Below are positions 35,278 to 42,548 of a stretch of 64,000 nucleotides of DNA, in pieces (within the stretch, counting starts at the first letter, position 1; every line of letters starts with the position of its first letter). Position numbers and translations under genes: made by a program. A model generated the notes under the pieces. The model made no database searches, was not told the origin of the DNA, and worked only from the letters and a program-made list of their open reading frames with translations. Location: assembly GCF_014237875.1 (NCBI RefSeq), contig NZ_JACJVJ010000003.1, positions 124,001 through 188,000 of the forward strand, written 5' to 3'. Origin of the DNA: Parasphingopyxis marina (lineage in GTDB: Bacteria > Pseudomonadota > Alphaproteobacteria > Sphingomonadales > Sphingomonadaceae).

Positions 35278-35401
35278 CGACTACCCAAATATCGGAACGA
35301 CATGTCCGTCCGGATGCCTTCGTGGAAGCGAAGGGCTGTCGGCGGCTTTCTGTGCGCCGCCCTGCGACCGATCCCGTCGCGGGCGAATTGCGAGTTTGAA
35401 C

Positions 35402-35432
35402 TGAGGTGATTGGTCCATAGCCAATAGCCTCA
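35402..35432. promoter_or_regulatory. 31-bp operator-like dyad upstream of the acyl-CoA dehydrogenase
   Basis: The arms TGAGG..ATTGG and CCAAT..CCTCA are mirror-complementary around the 7-base centre TCCATAG; only a two-base step in each arm does not pair. Length and symmetry suit a TetR- or MarR-dimer site. It lies 30 bases upstream of the dehydrogenase ATG at 35463, in the 185-base gap after the kinase gene, where a separate promoter would sit. Confidence 0.4.
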
Positions 35433-35462
35433 ATTTTCCGCCTCCCAACGAAGGATGTCGCC

Positions 35463-36626
35463 ATGAATGCTGCCGGAGAAGCCGAGCATCTTGTATTGCT
35501 GCGCGATACGTTGCGCCGCTTCATCGAGAAGGAGATGCCGCGCGATCTGGTCGGAAAATGGGACAAGGAAAACATCTTCCCGCGCGACGTGCACGACAAG
35601 CTCGCCGAACTCGGACTGACCGGACTGACCGTGCCGGAAGAGTTCGGCGGCAGCGGCCGCGACATCACCGCGACGATCCTGGTCATCGAGGAACTGTGCT
35701 CGCGCAGCATGGCGGTCGGTTGCGCCTATATCCAGTCGAGCTGTTATGCCGGGCTCAACCTGAGCGAAGTCGCCAGCGACGAGCAGCGGGCGGCCCTGCT
35801 GCCGCGCGTCGCCTCCGAAGGGTTGATGTTCGCCTATGGCTTCACCGAGCCCGATGTCGGCGCCGATCTCGCGAGCGTGAGGACGAGCGCCGTGCGCGAA
35901 GGCGACGAACTCGTGATCAACGGCGCCAAGCGCTTCTGCTCGGGCGCCGCGATCTCCGAATATATCTACGCGCTCGTGCGGACCGGGCCGGCCGAGGAGA
36001 AATACCGCAACCTTTCGCTCGTGCTGATTCCGCCCGATGCGCCCGGCGTCACGCTGACCCCGCAGGACACGATGGGGCTCAAGGGCGGCGGCACGTTCGA
36101 CGTCAGCTTCGACGACGTCCGCGTACCGGTGAGCAACGTGATCGGCGGCGAGGAGGGGCTCGGCCAGGGCTGGGCGAAGCTCGTCGGCCCCGGTCTCGAC
36201 ATCGAGAAGATCGAGGTCGCCGCGATGGCGCTGGGCATCGCGCGCGGCGCGGTCGACGATGCCTGGAACTACGCGCAGGAGCGCGTCCAGTTCGGCAAGC
36301 CGATCTGCACGATCCAGTCGGTCCGCCACATGCTTGCCGACGTGAAGACGAAATTCGAGGCCTGCCGCCTGATGACATATAACGCGGCGGCGCTCGTCGA
36401 CGCGAAGGAGCCGGCAGCCGCCGAAACGGCAATGGCAAAGCTCTTCGTCTGCGATACGGCCCGGGACATCGTGCTAACCTGCCAGCAGATAATGGGCGCC
36501 TATGGCTATGTCCGCGATTTCGACATGGAGCGCTATGTCCGCGACATCCTCGTCATGCCGATCCTTGGCGGCTCGTCGGCGATCCAGCGCAACAACATCG
36601 CCAACCTGCTCAAGCTGCCGCGCTAG
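35463..36626 (+). CDS. acyl-CoA dehydrogenase
   Basis: 387 residues with complete domains. TGLTVPEEFGGSGRD and FAYGFTEPDVGADLASVRTSA contact FAD, LVINGAKRFCSGA follows, and the C-terminal DILVMPILGGSSAIQRNNIANLL ends the fold. Glu in LDIEKIEV of helix G is a candidate catalytic base, since the YEGT position is Gly. AAGGA precedes the ATG. Placed directly after the APH-type kinase, it could be the counterpart of LvaC or the ACAD domain of ACAD10/11, handling a phosphoacyl-CoA; ordinary alpha,beta-dehydrogenation is equally possible. Confidence 0.9.
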   Translation: MNAAGEAEHLVLLRDTLRRFIEKEMPRDLVGKWDKENIFPRDVHDKLAELGLTGLTVPEEFGGSGRDITATILVIEELCSRSMAVGCAYIQSSCYAGLNLSEVASDEQRAALLPRVASEGLMFAYGFTEPDVGADLASVRTSAVREGDELVINGAKRFCSGAAISEYIYALVRTGPAEEKYRNLSLVLIPPDAPGVTLTPQDTMGLKGGGTFDVSFDDVRVPVSNVIGGEEGLGQGWAKLVGPGLDIEKIEVAAMALGIARGAVDDAWNYAQERVQFGKPICTIQSVRHMLADVKTKFEACRLMTYNAAALVDAKEPAAAETAMAKLFVCDTARDIVLTCQQIMGAYGYVRDFDMERYVRDILVMPILGGSSAIQRNNIANLLKLPR

Positions 36627-36637
36627 AACGCCGTCCC

Positions 36638-37033
36638 GTGGCTGGCTTCAATGCGCTGATCGGACTCGATATCGTTGGTCCCGAAGCCGATGGCGGCTTT
36701 GTCGTGGAACTAGCAGTGCGGCCCTGCCATCTTCATGGCGCCGCCCAGGTGCATGGCGGCGTCTATCTGGCGCTGGCGGACACGGCGATGGCGCGCGCGG
36801 CCCAGCACAGGGTCGGGCCGGACCAGTTCACGCCCACCGTGGAACTCAAGACGAACTTTCTGCGCGCTTGCGCATCGGGGAAAATCGTCGCGACCGGACA
36901 CGTCGTTCGAGCCGGGAAGCGTCTGGTCTTTGCCGAGGCGGAACTGCATTCGGCGACGGGCGACCTGCTGGCGACGGCGTCGGCCACGTTGATCAGGAGT
37001 GGAAAATCGCCGGGCGCGGGTGCGGAAAAGTGA
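36638..37033 (+). CDS. PaaI-family hot-dog thioesterase
   Basis: 131 residues in a single hot-dog domain. HLHGAAQVHGGVYLALADTAM is the PaaI/4-hydroxybenzoyl-CoA-thioesterase-type active-site helix, with the polar Asp in LADTA, followed by TVELKTNFLRACASGKIVATG and LHSATGDLLATASATLI strands. It would hydrolyse stalled or aromatic acyl-CoAs and release CoA. GTG start, 12 bases after the dehydrogenase stop, so the same transcript is likely. Confidence 0.87.
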   Translation: MAGFNALIGLDIVGPEADGGFVVELAVRPCHLHGAAQVHGGVYLALADTAMARAAQHRVGPDQFTPTVELKTNFLRACASGKIVATGHVVRAGKRLVFAEAELHSATGDLLATASATLIRSGKSPGAGAEK

Positions 37034-37216
37034 ACCGAAAACGAATGGTTCGAAGGTCCCGCGCAATGATAGATGTTCGCTTCACCGGTAATCGATCGTG
37101 CACATCCCGATGATAGCCCATATGGAAAGGCCGTCCGATTATCCTTTCTGAAGAGGTCGTTCCGGCACCCCTCCAGGCCCGCCGGAGAGGCCCGTTACAA
37201 TTCGCGAGGAATCCAA

Positions 37217-38488
37217 ATGCCCGCAAGACTTGCCGATCCGCTGACCCTGCCTTGCGGTCTGGTGCTCAAGAACCGGATTTCCAAGGCTGCGATGACCGAA
37301 GGCATAGCCGATGCCAGAAATTGCGCGACCGGCGAACATGTGCGGCTCTACGAGCGCTGGGCCGACGGCGGGGCCGGCCTGTTGATCACGGGCAACATCC
37401 TGGTGGACCGGCGCTTTCTCGAACGTCCGGGCAATGTCGTGATCGACGCGAATGGCGGTTTCGATCGACTGTCCGCATTCGCCGAGGCGGGCAAGCGCAA
37501 TGGAGCCCATGTCTGGGTGCAGATCAACCATCCCGGCCGGCAGGCAGGAACCGGCCTGGAGCAACTCGTCGCCCCTTCCGAAAGCAGCCTGATCGGCAAG
37601 GAGGGCACCGCACGCGCGCTGGAAGCTTCGGAGATCGACGATGTCCTGCGCCGTTTCCTCGAGGCCGCGAAGGTCGCTGAGGAAACGGGCTTTACCGGCG
37701 TGCAGGTTCATGCGGCGCACGGCTATCTGCTCTCGCAGTTCCTCAGTCCCCTCACCAACCGGCGGGAAGACGAATGGGGCGGCCCGCTCGAGAATCGGGC
37801 AAGGCTGCTGCTGGACATCGTTCGGGGCATTCGTGCGGAAAGGGGCGCGGGCTTTGCCGTTTCGGTGAAACTCAACAGCGCCGATTTCCAGAGGGGCGGG
37901 CTGACCGAGGATGAATCTATCGAAGTCACCAAATGGCTTTGCGAGGCGGGGATAGACCTGCTCGAAATTTCCGGCGGCAACTATGAATCGCAGTCGATGA
38001 TCGGGCGCGACGAGGAGGGGCGCGCGGTCAGCAAGAAATCCGCGTCGACGCTCGCGCGCGAAGCCTATTTCATCGACTTCGCGGCCCGTCTCGGTCCGCT
38101 GGTCGATGTGCCGCTCATGGTGACCGGGGGCTTCCGCACGAAAAGCGCAATGGAAGAGGCGCTTGCGAACGATCAGCTCGACGTGATCGGGCTCGCCCGG
38201 CCGCTGTGCATCGATCCTTCCTTTCCCGACAAGCTGCTCTCCGGCGAGATCGAAACCCTGCCGTCGCCGGAGAACGACATCTCCATCGACGAGGCGGCGC
38301 TGGGCGGGGTCGACGAGACAATGCGCCGGATAATGGAGGTGCAGGCTTCCATGGCCTATTATTTCAACCAGATCCGCAAGTTGGCGGCAGGCGAGGGCGC
38401 GGACGAGGAAATCGACTGGTTCGAGCAGCTAGGGCGGCACGCGGATTTCGACGCGAGAGCCGATGAAAGATACCTTGCCGCATCTTAA
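37217..38488 (+). CDS. Old Yellow Enzyme-family NADH:flavin oxidoreductase / ene-reductase
   Basis: 423 residues from ATG 37217 (GCGAGGAATCC upstream); a longer frame to 37073 is unlikely. It forms an FMN-binding TIM barrel: LKNRISKAAMTEG (FMN site), HVWVQINHPGRQA, GVQVHAAHGYLLSQFLSPLTNRREDEWGG (substrate-binding His pair and loop), VSVKLNSADF, and VTGGFRTKSAMEEAL / DVIGLARPLCIDP for phosphate binding. No Fe-S domain, so it is a simple ene-reductase. It probably reduces an activated C=C bond of an unsaturated ketone or enoyl intermediate. Last gene of the catabolic block. Confidence 0.9.
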   Translation: MPARLADPLTLPCGLVLKNRISKAAMTEGIADARNCATGEHVRLYERWADGGAGLLITGNILVDRRFLERPGNVVIDANGGFDRLSAFAEAGKRNGAHVWVQINHPGRQAGTGLEQLVAPSESSLIGKEGTARALEASEIDDVLRRFLEAAKVAEETGFTGVQVHAAHGYLLSQFLSPLTNRREDEWGGPLENRARLLLDIVRGIRAERGAGFAVSVKLNSADFQRGGLTEDESIEVTKWLCEAGIDLLEISGGNYESQSMIGRDEEGRAVSKKSASTLAREAYFIDFAARLGPLVDVPLMVTGGFRTKSAMEEALANDQLDVIGLARPLCIDPSFPDKLLSGEIETLPSPENDISIDEAALGGVDETMRRIMEVQASMAYYFNQIRKLAAGEGADEEIDWFEQLGRHADFDARADERYLAAS

Positions 38489-38783
38489 GCTACCGGACGT
38501 CTTGGGGCGATTGGGGAGGACGATGCCAAGCCTCGTTCAATAGCGATCCGGGAAGAAATCCGAGATTACGGTGACAGTTTACTAAAACCCCAAACTTCGC
38601 GTCCCGTCCACGATTTCCCTCGCAAAATAGGAAAACCTCCCTCACCATGACGCCGCCGAGTCCCGAGGCTCGCCAGGCTCTTTGACCCCGTTCGCCACCC
38701 CGCCGTTACCGCTCTTCCGGAGCGAGAGGCTTCCCGTCGTTCGGCCGTGTGACCTTCCGAACGGCGTAGGAAATATTCTTGCT

Positions 38784-38807
38784 TTCGCACACAGCGCTGT
38801 GTGCGAA
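38784..38807. repeat. 24-bp perfect palindrome
   Basis: TTCGCACACAGC followed by its exact reverse complement GCTGTGTGCGAA, with no spacer. It lies about 170 bases beyond the tRNA-Phe 3' end. It could be an operator for a homodimeric regulator, part of a recombination or resolution site, or a hairpin element. No U-run follows on either strand, so terminator function is unlikely. Confidence 0.7.
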
Positions 38808-38819
38808 GTTTGTAAACTT
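38806..38819. repeat. AAGTTT-GT-AAACTT inverted repeat next to the palindrome
   Basis: Two 6-base arms with a 2-base centre, sharing two bases with the right end of the 24-bp palindrome. The two dyads together cover 36 bases and could be read by two dimers or a tetramer. Confidence 0.6.
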
Positions 38820-38872
38820 GCCGCAATAAAGTAACACGCCCCGGGCATCGCCGCCCCGGCGACCCCCGGCCT

Positions 38873-38890
38873 GTGTCAACCAGTGTCAAC
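38873..38890. repeat. tandem GTGTCAAC direct repeat
   Basis: Two copies of GTGTCAAC, at 38873-38880 and 38883-38890, start exactly 10 bases apart, one helical turn. On the minus strand each reads GTTGACAC and so contains TTGACA, the -35 consensus. No matching -10 box is found at 16-18 bases, which argues against a simple promoter. Confidence 0.5.
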
Positions 38891-38978
38891 CGGAACGGCA
38901 CGTCCGTCCCGACCCTTCACTGCCGCTCGGGAGTTTTGCCGGGAAACGTCCCCCGGACATTCTCTTCTTCGGAAAAAA

Positions 38979-39054
38979 TGGTGCCCGGGGACAGAATCGA
39001 ACTGCCGACACTGCGATTTTCAGTCGCATGCTCTACCAACTGAGCTACCCGGGC
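38979..39054 (-). tRNA. tRNA-Phe (GAA)
   Basis: 76 bases including an encoded CCA. The acceptor stem GCCCGGG pairs with CCCGGGC, the D-arm is GCTC-AGTTGGTA-GAGC, the anticodon arm is TGCGA-CTGAAAA-TCGCA with anticodon GAA, and the T-arm has the GTTCGATTC loop. All stems pair. Its 3' end points to the catabolic block on the left, the usual target side for tRNA-directed integration. It lies 40 bases downstream of yacG in the same direction and may share its transcript, but a separate promoter-like pair is also present. Confidence 0.96.
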
Positions 39055-39081
39055 ACTCCGGCGGATCGCGCGGAAGCCGCG

Positions 39082-39111
39082 CCTATAGGCCGTGTCAGCC
39101 GTCGCTGTCCA
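39082..39111 (-). promoter_or_regulatory. putative sigma-70-type promoter for tRNA-Phe
   Basis: On the minus strand TGGACA (39111-39106) and TATAGG (39087-39082) are separated by 18 bases, a plausible -35/-10 pair. Initiation would fall about 20 bases before the mature tRNA 5' end. It overlaps the yacG 3' end. Confidence 0.4.
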
Positions 39112-39292
39112 CCCCGTTTGTGCGGTCTCCAAGGCTTTCGGGATCGACCGGCGGACCGGGTACGCGATAACCGTCGCCGAGCCATTTCAGGAGATCGCGG
39201 TCGCGGCATCCGTCGCTGCAAAAGGGCGTGTTTTCGGGGCTCGGCGGTTTGCCGCAAACCGGGCAATCCTTGGGGCGTTTCGGACGGGGCAT
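39095..39292 (-). CDS. yacG: YacG-family DNA gyrase inhibitor (zinc-ribbon)
   Basis: 65 residues from ATG 39292. CPVCGKPPSPENTPFCSDGC shows the treble CxxC...CxxxC zinc site, then RDRDLLKWLGDGYRVPG, the family C-terminal part. YacG binds GyrB and restrains gyrase. In Alphaproteobacteria yacG normally follows rng in the infA-maf-rng cluster; here an APH-kinase/DUF7064 pair lies between rng and yacG. Confidence 0.93.
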   Translation of the reverse strand: MPRPKRPKDCPVCGKPPSPENTPFCSDGCRDRDLLKWLGDGYRVPGPPVDPESLGDRTNGVDSDG

Positions 39293-39340
39293 CGCCGCGC
39301 CATAGGGGCTTGCCGGCCCGGCTGGCAAGTCAAAGCGACC

Positions 39341-40393
39341 CTAGAGCAGGGACAGGCTGTCGAGGTGCAGGATCTGCCAGGCGGGGCGCTCGGCCATCAC
39401 CGCGAACATCTCGTCGCCGCGCGGCGTGCGCTGGACGTTCATCGAGGCGAAGATCGCCATGACGAAGCCCGAAAAGGCGCCCCGGCGATAGTCGAACCAG
39501 AGCTGCTCGCCATCGGTCTCGACGCCCTGCGCCTCCAGCCGGGCCGCATAATCGCGAAGCAGCCGCGCTTCCTCGGCGGCGCGGCGCGCGGGATCGGCGA
39601 TGCTCGTGCCGATCAGATAGGCGATGTCGCTGGCCCCTGTTCCGATGCCGACGGTCTGCCAGTCGATCACCGTGACGGCACCGGTTTCGGGGTGGAAGAG
39701 CAGGTTGTCGATCCGGAAATCGCCATGGACGACCGTCCGCGTCGGGGGCTCATAATCGAGAAAGCCGTCGAGCCGCTCGACAAAGGCCCGGCCCATTTCA
39801 TGGATTTCGGGCGCGAGCCGGTCCCGGTATCGCGCTTCGAAGCCCATATAGAGTTTCGGCATCAGTGCGCGGACGATCTCGCGATTGCCCTGGGCTGCCA
39901 GCCAGGCATAGCCGCCAAGCCGCGGGTTGTTCCACAGCGGCGCTTGCAGCTTCGCGGCCTCGGCAATCGCGCTCTCGATTTCGGCGATGGTCGCGCCGGC
40001 GAGCTGGTCGCCTTGCGCGGCGGGTTCCATATCCTCGAGCAGCAGCGCGAACTCCACCTCGTCCTCGGCGATCTCGGCATGGAAGCAGCGCGGGCAGGAG
40101 ACCGGGATTTCCCCGGCGAGATCGCGATACCAGCTGACCTCCCGCATATAGGTGTGCACGGTCCTGGCGATCTGGCGGCTGTCGGCATTGGCGCTCGGGC
40201 ATTTGGCGACGATCGTCGCCGGGCCGTCATGGTTCGCCCAGTCGAGCGCAAGACGGAAGCTGTCACACATCTGGCCGGTGCCGATGGTCCGCGCCGTAAA
40301 GCCGCGCAGCGATCCCGCGGGCGCGCCCAGCCTTTCTTCGAGCCAGCCCCTGCTGAACTGTTCGGGCCGGGTGGGGATGACCGCTGCGATCAT
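39341..40393 (-). CDS. APH-family phosphotransferase (ACAD10-type kinase domain)
   Basis: 350 residues, kinase domain only. VVHGDFRIDNLLFHPETGAV carries the catalytic Asp, and VIDWQTVGIGTGASDIAYLIG the metal-binding Asp. The N-terminal half has the ATP-site strand TIVAKCPSANADS and an EFALLLEDM hinge. Its start overlaps the DUF7064 stop as ATGA, so the pair is co-translated. The paralogue at 33787 has an extra helical N-terminal domain and reversed gene order with its DUF7064. Probably a small-molecule or hydroxyacyl-CoA kinase; substrate unknown. Confidence 0.86.
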   Translation of the reverse strand: MIAAVIPTRPEQFSRGWLEERLGAPAGSLRGFTARTIGTGQMCDSFRLALDWANHDGPATIVAKCPSANADSRQIARTVHTYMREVSWYRDLAGEIPVSCPRCFHAEIAEDEVEFALLLEDMEPAAQGDQLAGATIAEIESAIAEAAKLQAPLWNNPRLGGYAWLAAQGNREIVRALMPKLYMGFEARYRDRLAPEIHEMGRAFVERLDGFLDYEPPTRTVVHGDFRIDNLLFHPETGAVTVIDWQTVGIGTGASDIAYLIGTSIADPARRAAEEARLLRDYAARLEAQGVETDGEQLWFDYRRGAFSGFVMAIFASMNVQRTPRGDEMFAVMAERPAWQILHLDSLSLL

Positions 40394-41481
40394 GGCGCGC
40401 CGTCCAGCAGGCCGGTGAAGCCGCTCGGCGCATGTGGACCGATCAGCAGCTGTTCGAGCACGCCATGACCGGTATGCTGCTGCTCGCCGATCATCAGGGT
40501 CGCGCGCGAAAAGGCCTGGATATGGAAATAGAGCTGCTGGTGCGGATTGGCATCTCCTGGCTCGATCCGGTCATAGGCCGTCTCGCTCCCGCCATGGTCC
40601 ATGCCATGGCCCCATTTCGGGTGCGTGTAGCCAAGGCCGGACATATGGAAGTCGATGCCTGTCGGTTCGATTTCCAGCCGCGTATCGGCCGCAAGCTCGA
40701 CGCTCAGCGCCTCGATCCGCCGCGTGCCGGGCGTGTAGCGGAGCACATGGGAAGGCCTGTCATATTCGGCGACCCCGTTGCCGAACGCGTCGATAACCGC
40801 GCGCCGGTTCCACGGCTCGCCCGCGCCGTCGTCATTGGTGTGGAAGAAGGTCGCATGACCCGGAAAATTGAGCGGTGCCCAGAGCCAGTAGAATTGCGGC
40901 AGGTTTCCCATTGGCGGCGGCTGGCTGTCCGGCGCGCCGACCGGGCGGATACCCCAGCTGCGATCGCGCGTGCCCAGATGCGCGTCCGGCGTCAGCGTCC
41001 AGCTTTGCCCCTCGCAGGAAATCGTGCCGGACCACGCGCCGCTCTGCGTCATCCGCGTATAGTCCATGAACAGGCGCGAGCCATTGCGGCGGGTGAAGCG
41101 CGGTTCCTCGATCGGCGCGTGGCGGGCTGCGAAGAGCAGGTCCGCCGTTATCGGGCTGTCCTCGCCGCCGACGATCACGCGCAGCTGTTCGAGCGGTTTC
41201 GCGATCTCGATACGGATCGGACCGACCTGCAGGTCCAGCCGTTCGGAGCCGAGCCGGCGCGAGACACGGAGATTATGCTGCACGCCATCGACCAGCAGGC
41301 AGAAGCTGGCGTCGATAATGTCGAGTTGCGGGTAAAGGCCCATCGCCGCGGCGAAAAACAGGCTGCCATCGTCACTATAGCCGTTGAAGAAATAGCGATC
41401 GTAGAAATTGCGGTCGCCGCCGGCATAGGCGATCGGCTCCGGGGTCTGGTGCAACGGATAGTCGTCGCCCTGGGTCAGCAC
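40390..41481 (-). CDS. DUF7064/CrtC-AttH-like protein
   Basis: 363 residues. A beta-rich pattern with SWTLTPDAHLGTRDRSWGIRPVG, the segment corresponding to GVRDHSSGPRDYG in the DUF7064 protein at 32716. FYWLWAPLNFPGHATFFHTNDDG and GYTHPKWGHGMDHGG are further conserved-looking parts. GTG start. First gene of the pair that separates rng from yacG. Catalysis is not demonstrated for this family; a lipocalin-like ligand-binding role is possible. Confidence 0.72.
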   Translation of the reverse strand: MLTQGDDYPLHQTPEPIAYAGGDRNFYDRYFFNGYSDDGSLFFAAAMGLYPQLDIIDASFCLLVDGVQHNLRVSRRLGSERLDLQVGPIRIEIAKPLEQLRVIVGGEDSPITADLLFAARHAPIEEPRFTRRNGSRLFMDYTRMTQSGAWSGTISCEGQSWTLTPDAHLGTRDRSWGIRPVGAPDSQPPPMGNLPQFYWLWAPLNFPGHATFFHTNDDGAGEPWNRRAVIDAFGNGVAEYDRPSHVLRYTPGTRRIEALSVELAADTRLEIEPTGIDFHMSGLGYTHPKWGHGMDHGGSETAYDRIEPGDANPHQQLYFHIQAFSRATLMIGEQQHTGHGVLEQLLIGPHAPSGFTGLLDGAP

Positions 41482-41536
41482 CGTTTCCTCCTCTCCCCCG
41501 TAAAACTATTGGGAGCAAATAGATACAGGTGCAAGT

Positions 41537-42544
41537 TCAACCGGGATAGGCAGCGCTGACATGGCCGCGCCACAGAGCGAGCGAAGGGTTGGCGACGAGC
41601 GCGATGTCCGCGCCCTGGCGCCGGGCGAGCTGCGGCAACCAGTCCGGCACCGCTTCGATCCCGGCGATTACGGCGGGATGGGCGGTCAGCGTGCGGGTGC
41701 CGGCCCCTGCCGTCCGTTCGGCGGTGCGGAGCAAGGTGCGCGCGGCGGTCGCAGCCGCGTCGTACCGGACGCGTTCGAGGATCGAGGGGCCGGCGCGCTT
41801 GCGGACGATCTGGAGCAGGCCGAAACCGTTTACCGCCGTGCGTTCGAACGGCTGTGGCAGCGCGGCGTCGAACGCCTCGGCAGCCGCCTGGCGCGCGGCT
41901 TTCGCTTCGAGGCTCGGCAGGTCGATGACCGTCGAGCCGCCGATGCCCAAGCGCCGTATCGCTTCGCCCGCCGCGCGTGCCCCGGCAACGGCAAGGTCTG
42001 CCGGGGGCAGGGCGCCGTCGACGTCGACCACGGTCATCGCGGGTGTCGGGTCGATCCGCAATGCGCCGCCGGGAAAGGGGATAGCGCCGGTCGCGGCCTG
42101 CTCCAGCAGTTCGGACCAGCCGGCCTCTTCCAGTCGGTCGGGGCCATGGGCGGCGAGCTCAGTAACGGCGATGCCGGTCGCTTCCAGCCGTTCGCGCAGC
42201 GAAGGCGCGGGGCGCGCGGCATCGGCTTTCTCCACGTGCCGAGCCTTGGCGCGCTTGGGCCGTCCGGGCTCGGGGATCGCGCTCCGGGTGATCCTGGCAA
42301 ACAGGTTTCCGCCTTCGGTCACGCCGATGGGCAGGGGATCGATCAGCGCTTCCTCGCCGGTGTCGAGCACGATCAGGCCGGCCTTCTTTCCGGGCAGGAT
42401 TTCGGCGAGCCTGGCGGCATGGATCGCGCCGGTCCGTGCGCCTTCGCCTTCGGCCTCGATCAGCGCTTCGAGAATGATGCCATTTTCGACGAGCGCCGCG
42501 CGTTCCTCGCCGATCCCGGCTTCGTAGAGCCACCCGGTGCCCAC
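41537..42544 (-). CDS. rng: ribonuclease E/G family protein (short form)
   Basis: 335 residues from GTG 42544, five bases after the maf stop. The N-terminal part is S1-like (ALVENGIILEALIEAEG, GLIVLDTGEEALIDPLP). The catalytic DNase-I-like part has MTVVDVDG and STVIDLPSL, which hold the two metal-binding Asp residues of RNase E/G. It is clearly shorter than E. coli RNase G (489 aa) and ends soon after the catalytic domain, so the zinc-link and C-terminal parts are reduced, as in many alphaproteobacterial copies. It processes rRNA and mRNA. Confidence 0.88.
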   Translation of the reverse strand: MGTGWLYEAGIGEERAALVENGIILEALIEAEGEGARTGAIHAARLAEILPGKKAGLIVLDTGEEALIDPLPIGVTEGGNLFARITRSAIPEPGRPKRAKARHVEKADAARPAPSLRERLEATGIAVTELAAHGPDRLEEAGWSELLEQAATGAIPFPGGALRIDPTPAMTVVDVDGALPPADLAVAGARAAGEAIRRLGIGGSTVIDLPSLEAKAARQAAAEAFDAALPQPFERTAVNGFGLLQIVRKRAGPSILERVRYDAAATAARTLLRTAERTAGAGTRTLTAHPAVIAGIEAVPDWLPQLARRQGADIALVANPSLALWRGHVSAAYPG

Positions 42545-42548
42545 GACA

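Larger units (their letters stand above)
38489..38978. other. 490-base boundary region between catabolic block and tRNA-Phe
   Basis: No supported gene: the longest frame, minus strand 38566-38901, has no motif and is Arg/Gly-rich. It holds a 24-bp perfect palindrome, an adjacent AAGTTT-GT-AAACTT inverted repeat, and a tandem GTGTCAAC pair. Composition changes here from long GC-rich coding sequence to mixed sequence, so it could be the edge of an inserted island or the leftover of a mobile element. No integrase or transposase is seen. Confidence 0.5.

Noticed and set aside
38784-38807. Palindrome considered as a Rho-independent terminator for tRNA-Phe
   Set aside because: No U-run on either strand and about 170 bases from the tRNA 3' end.
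38566-38901. 111-codon minus-strand frame near tRNA-Phe
   Set aside because: No motif, Arg/Gly-rich, runs through the palindrome and repeats; more likely non-coding.
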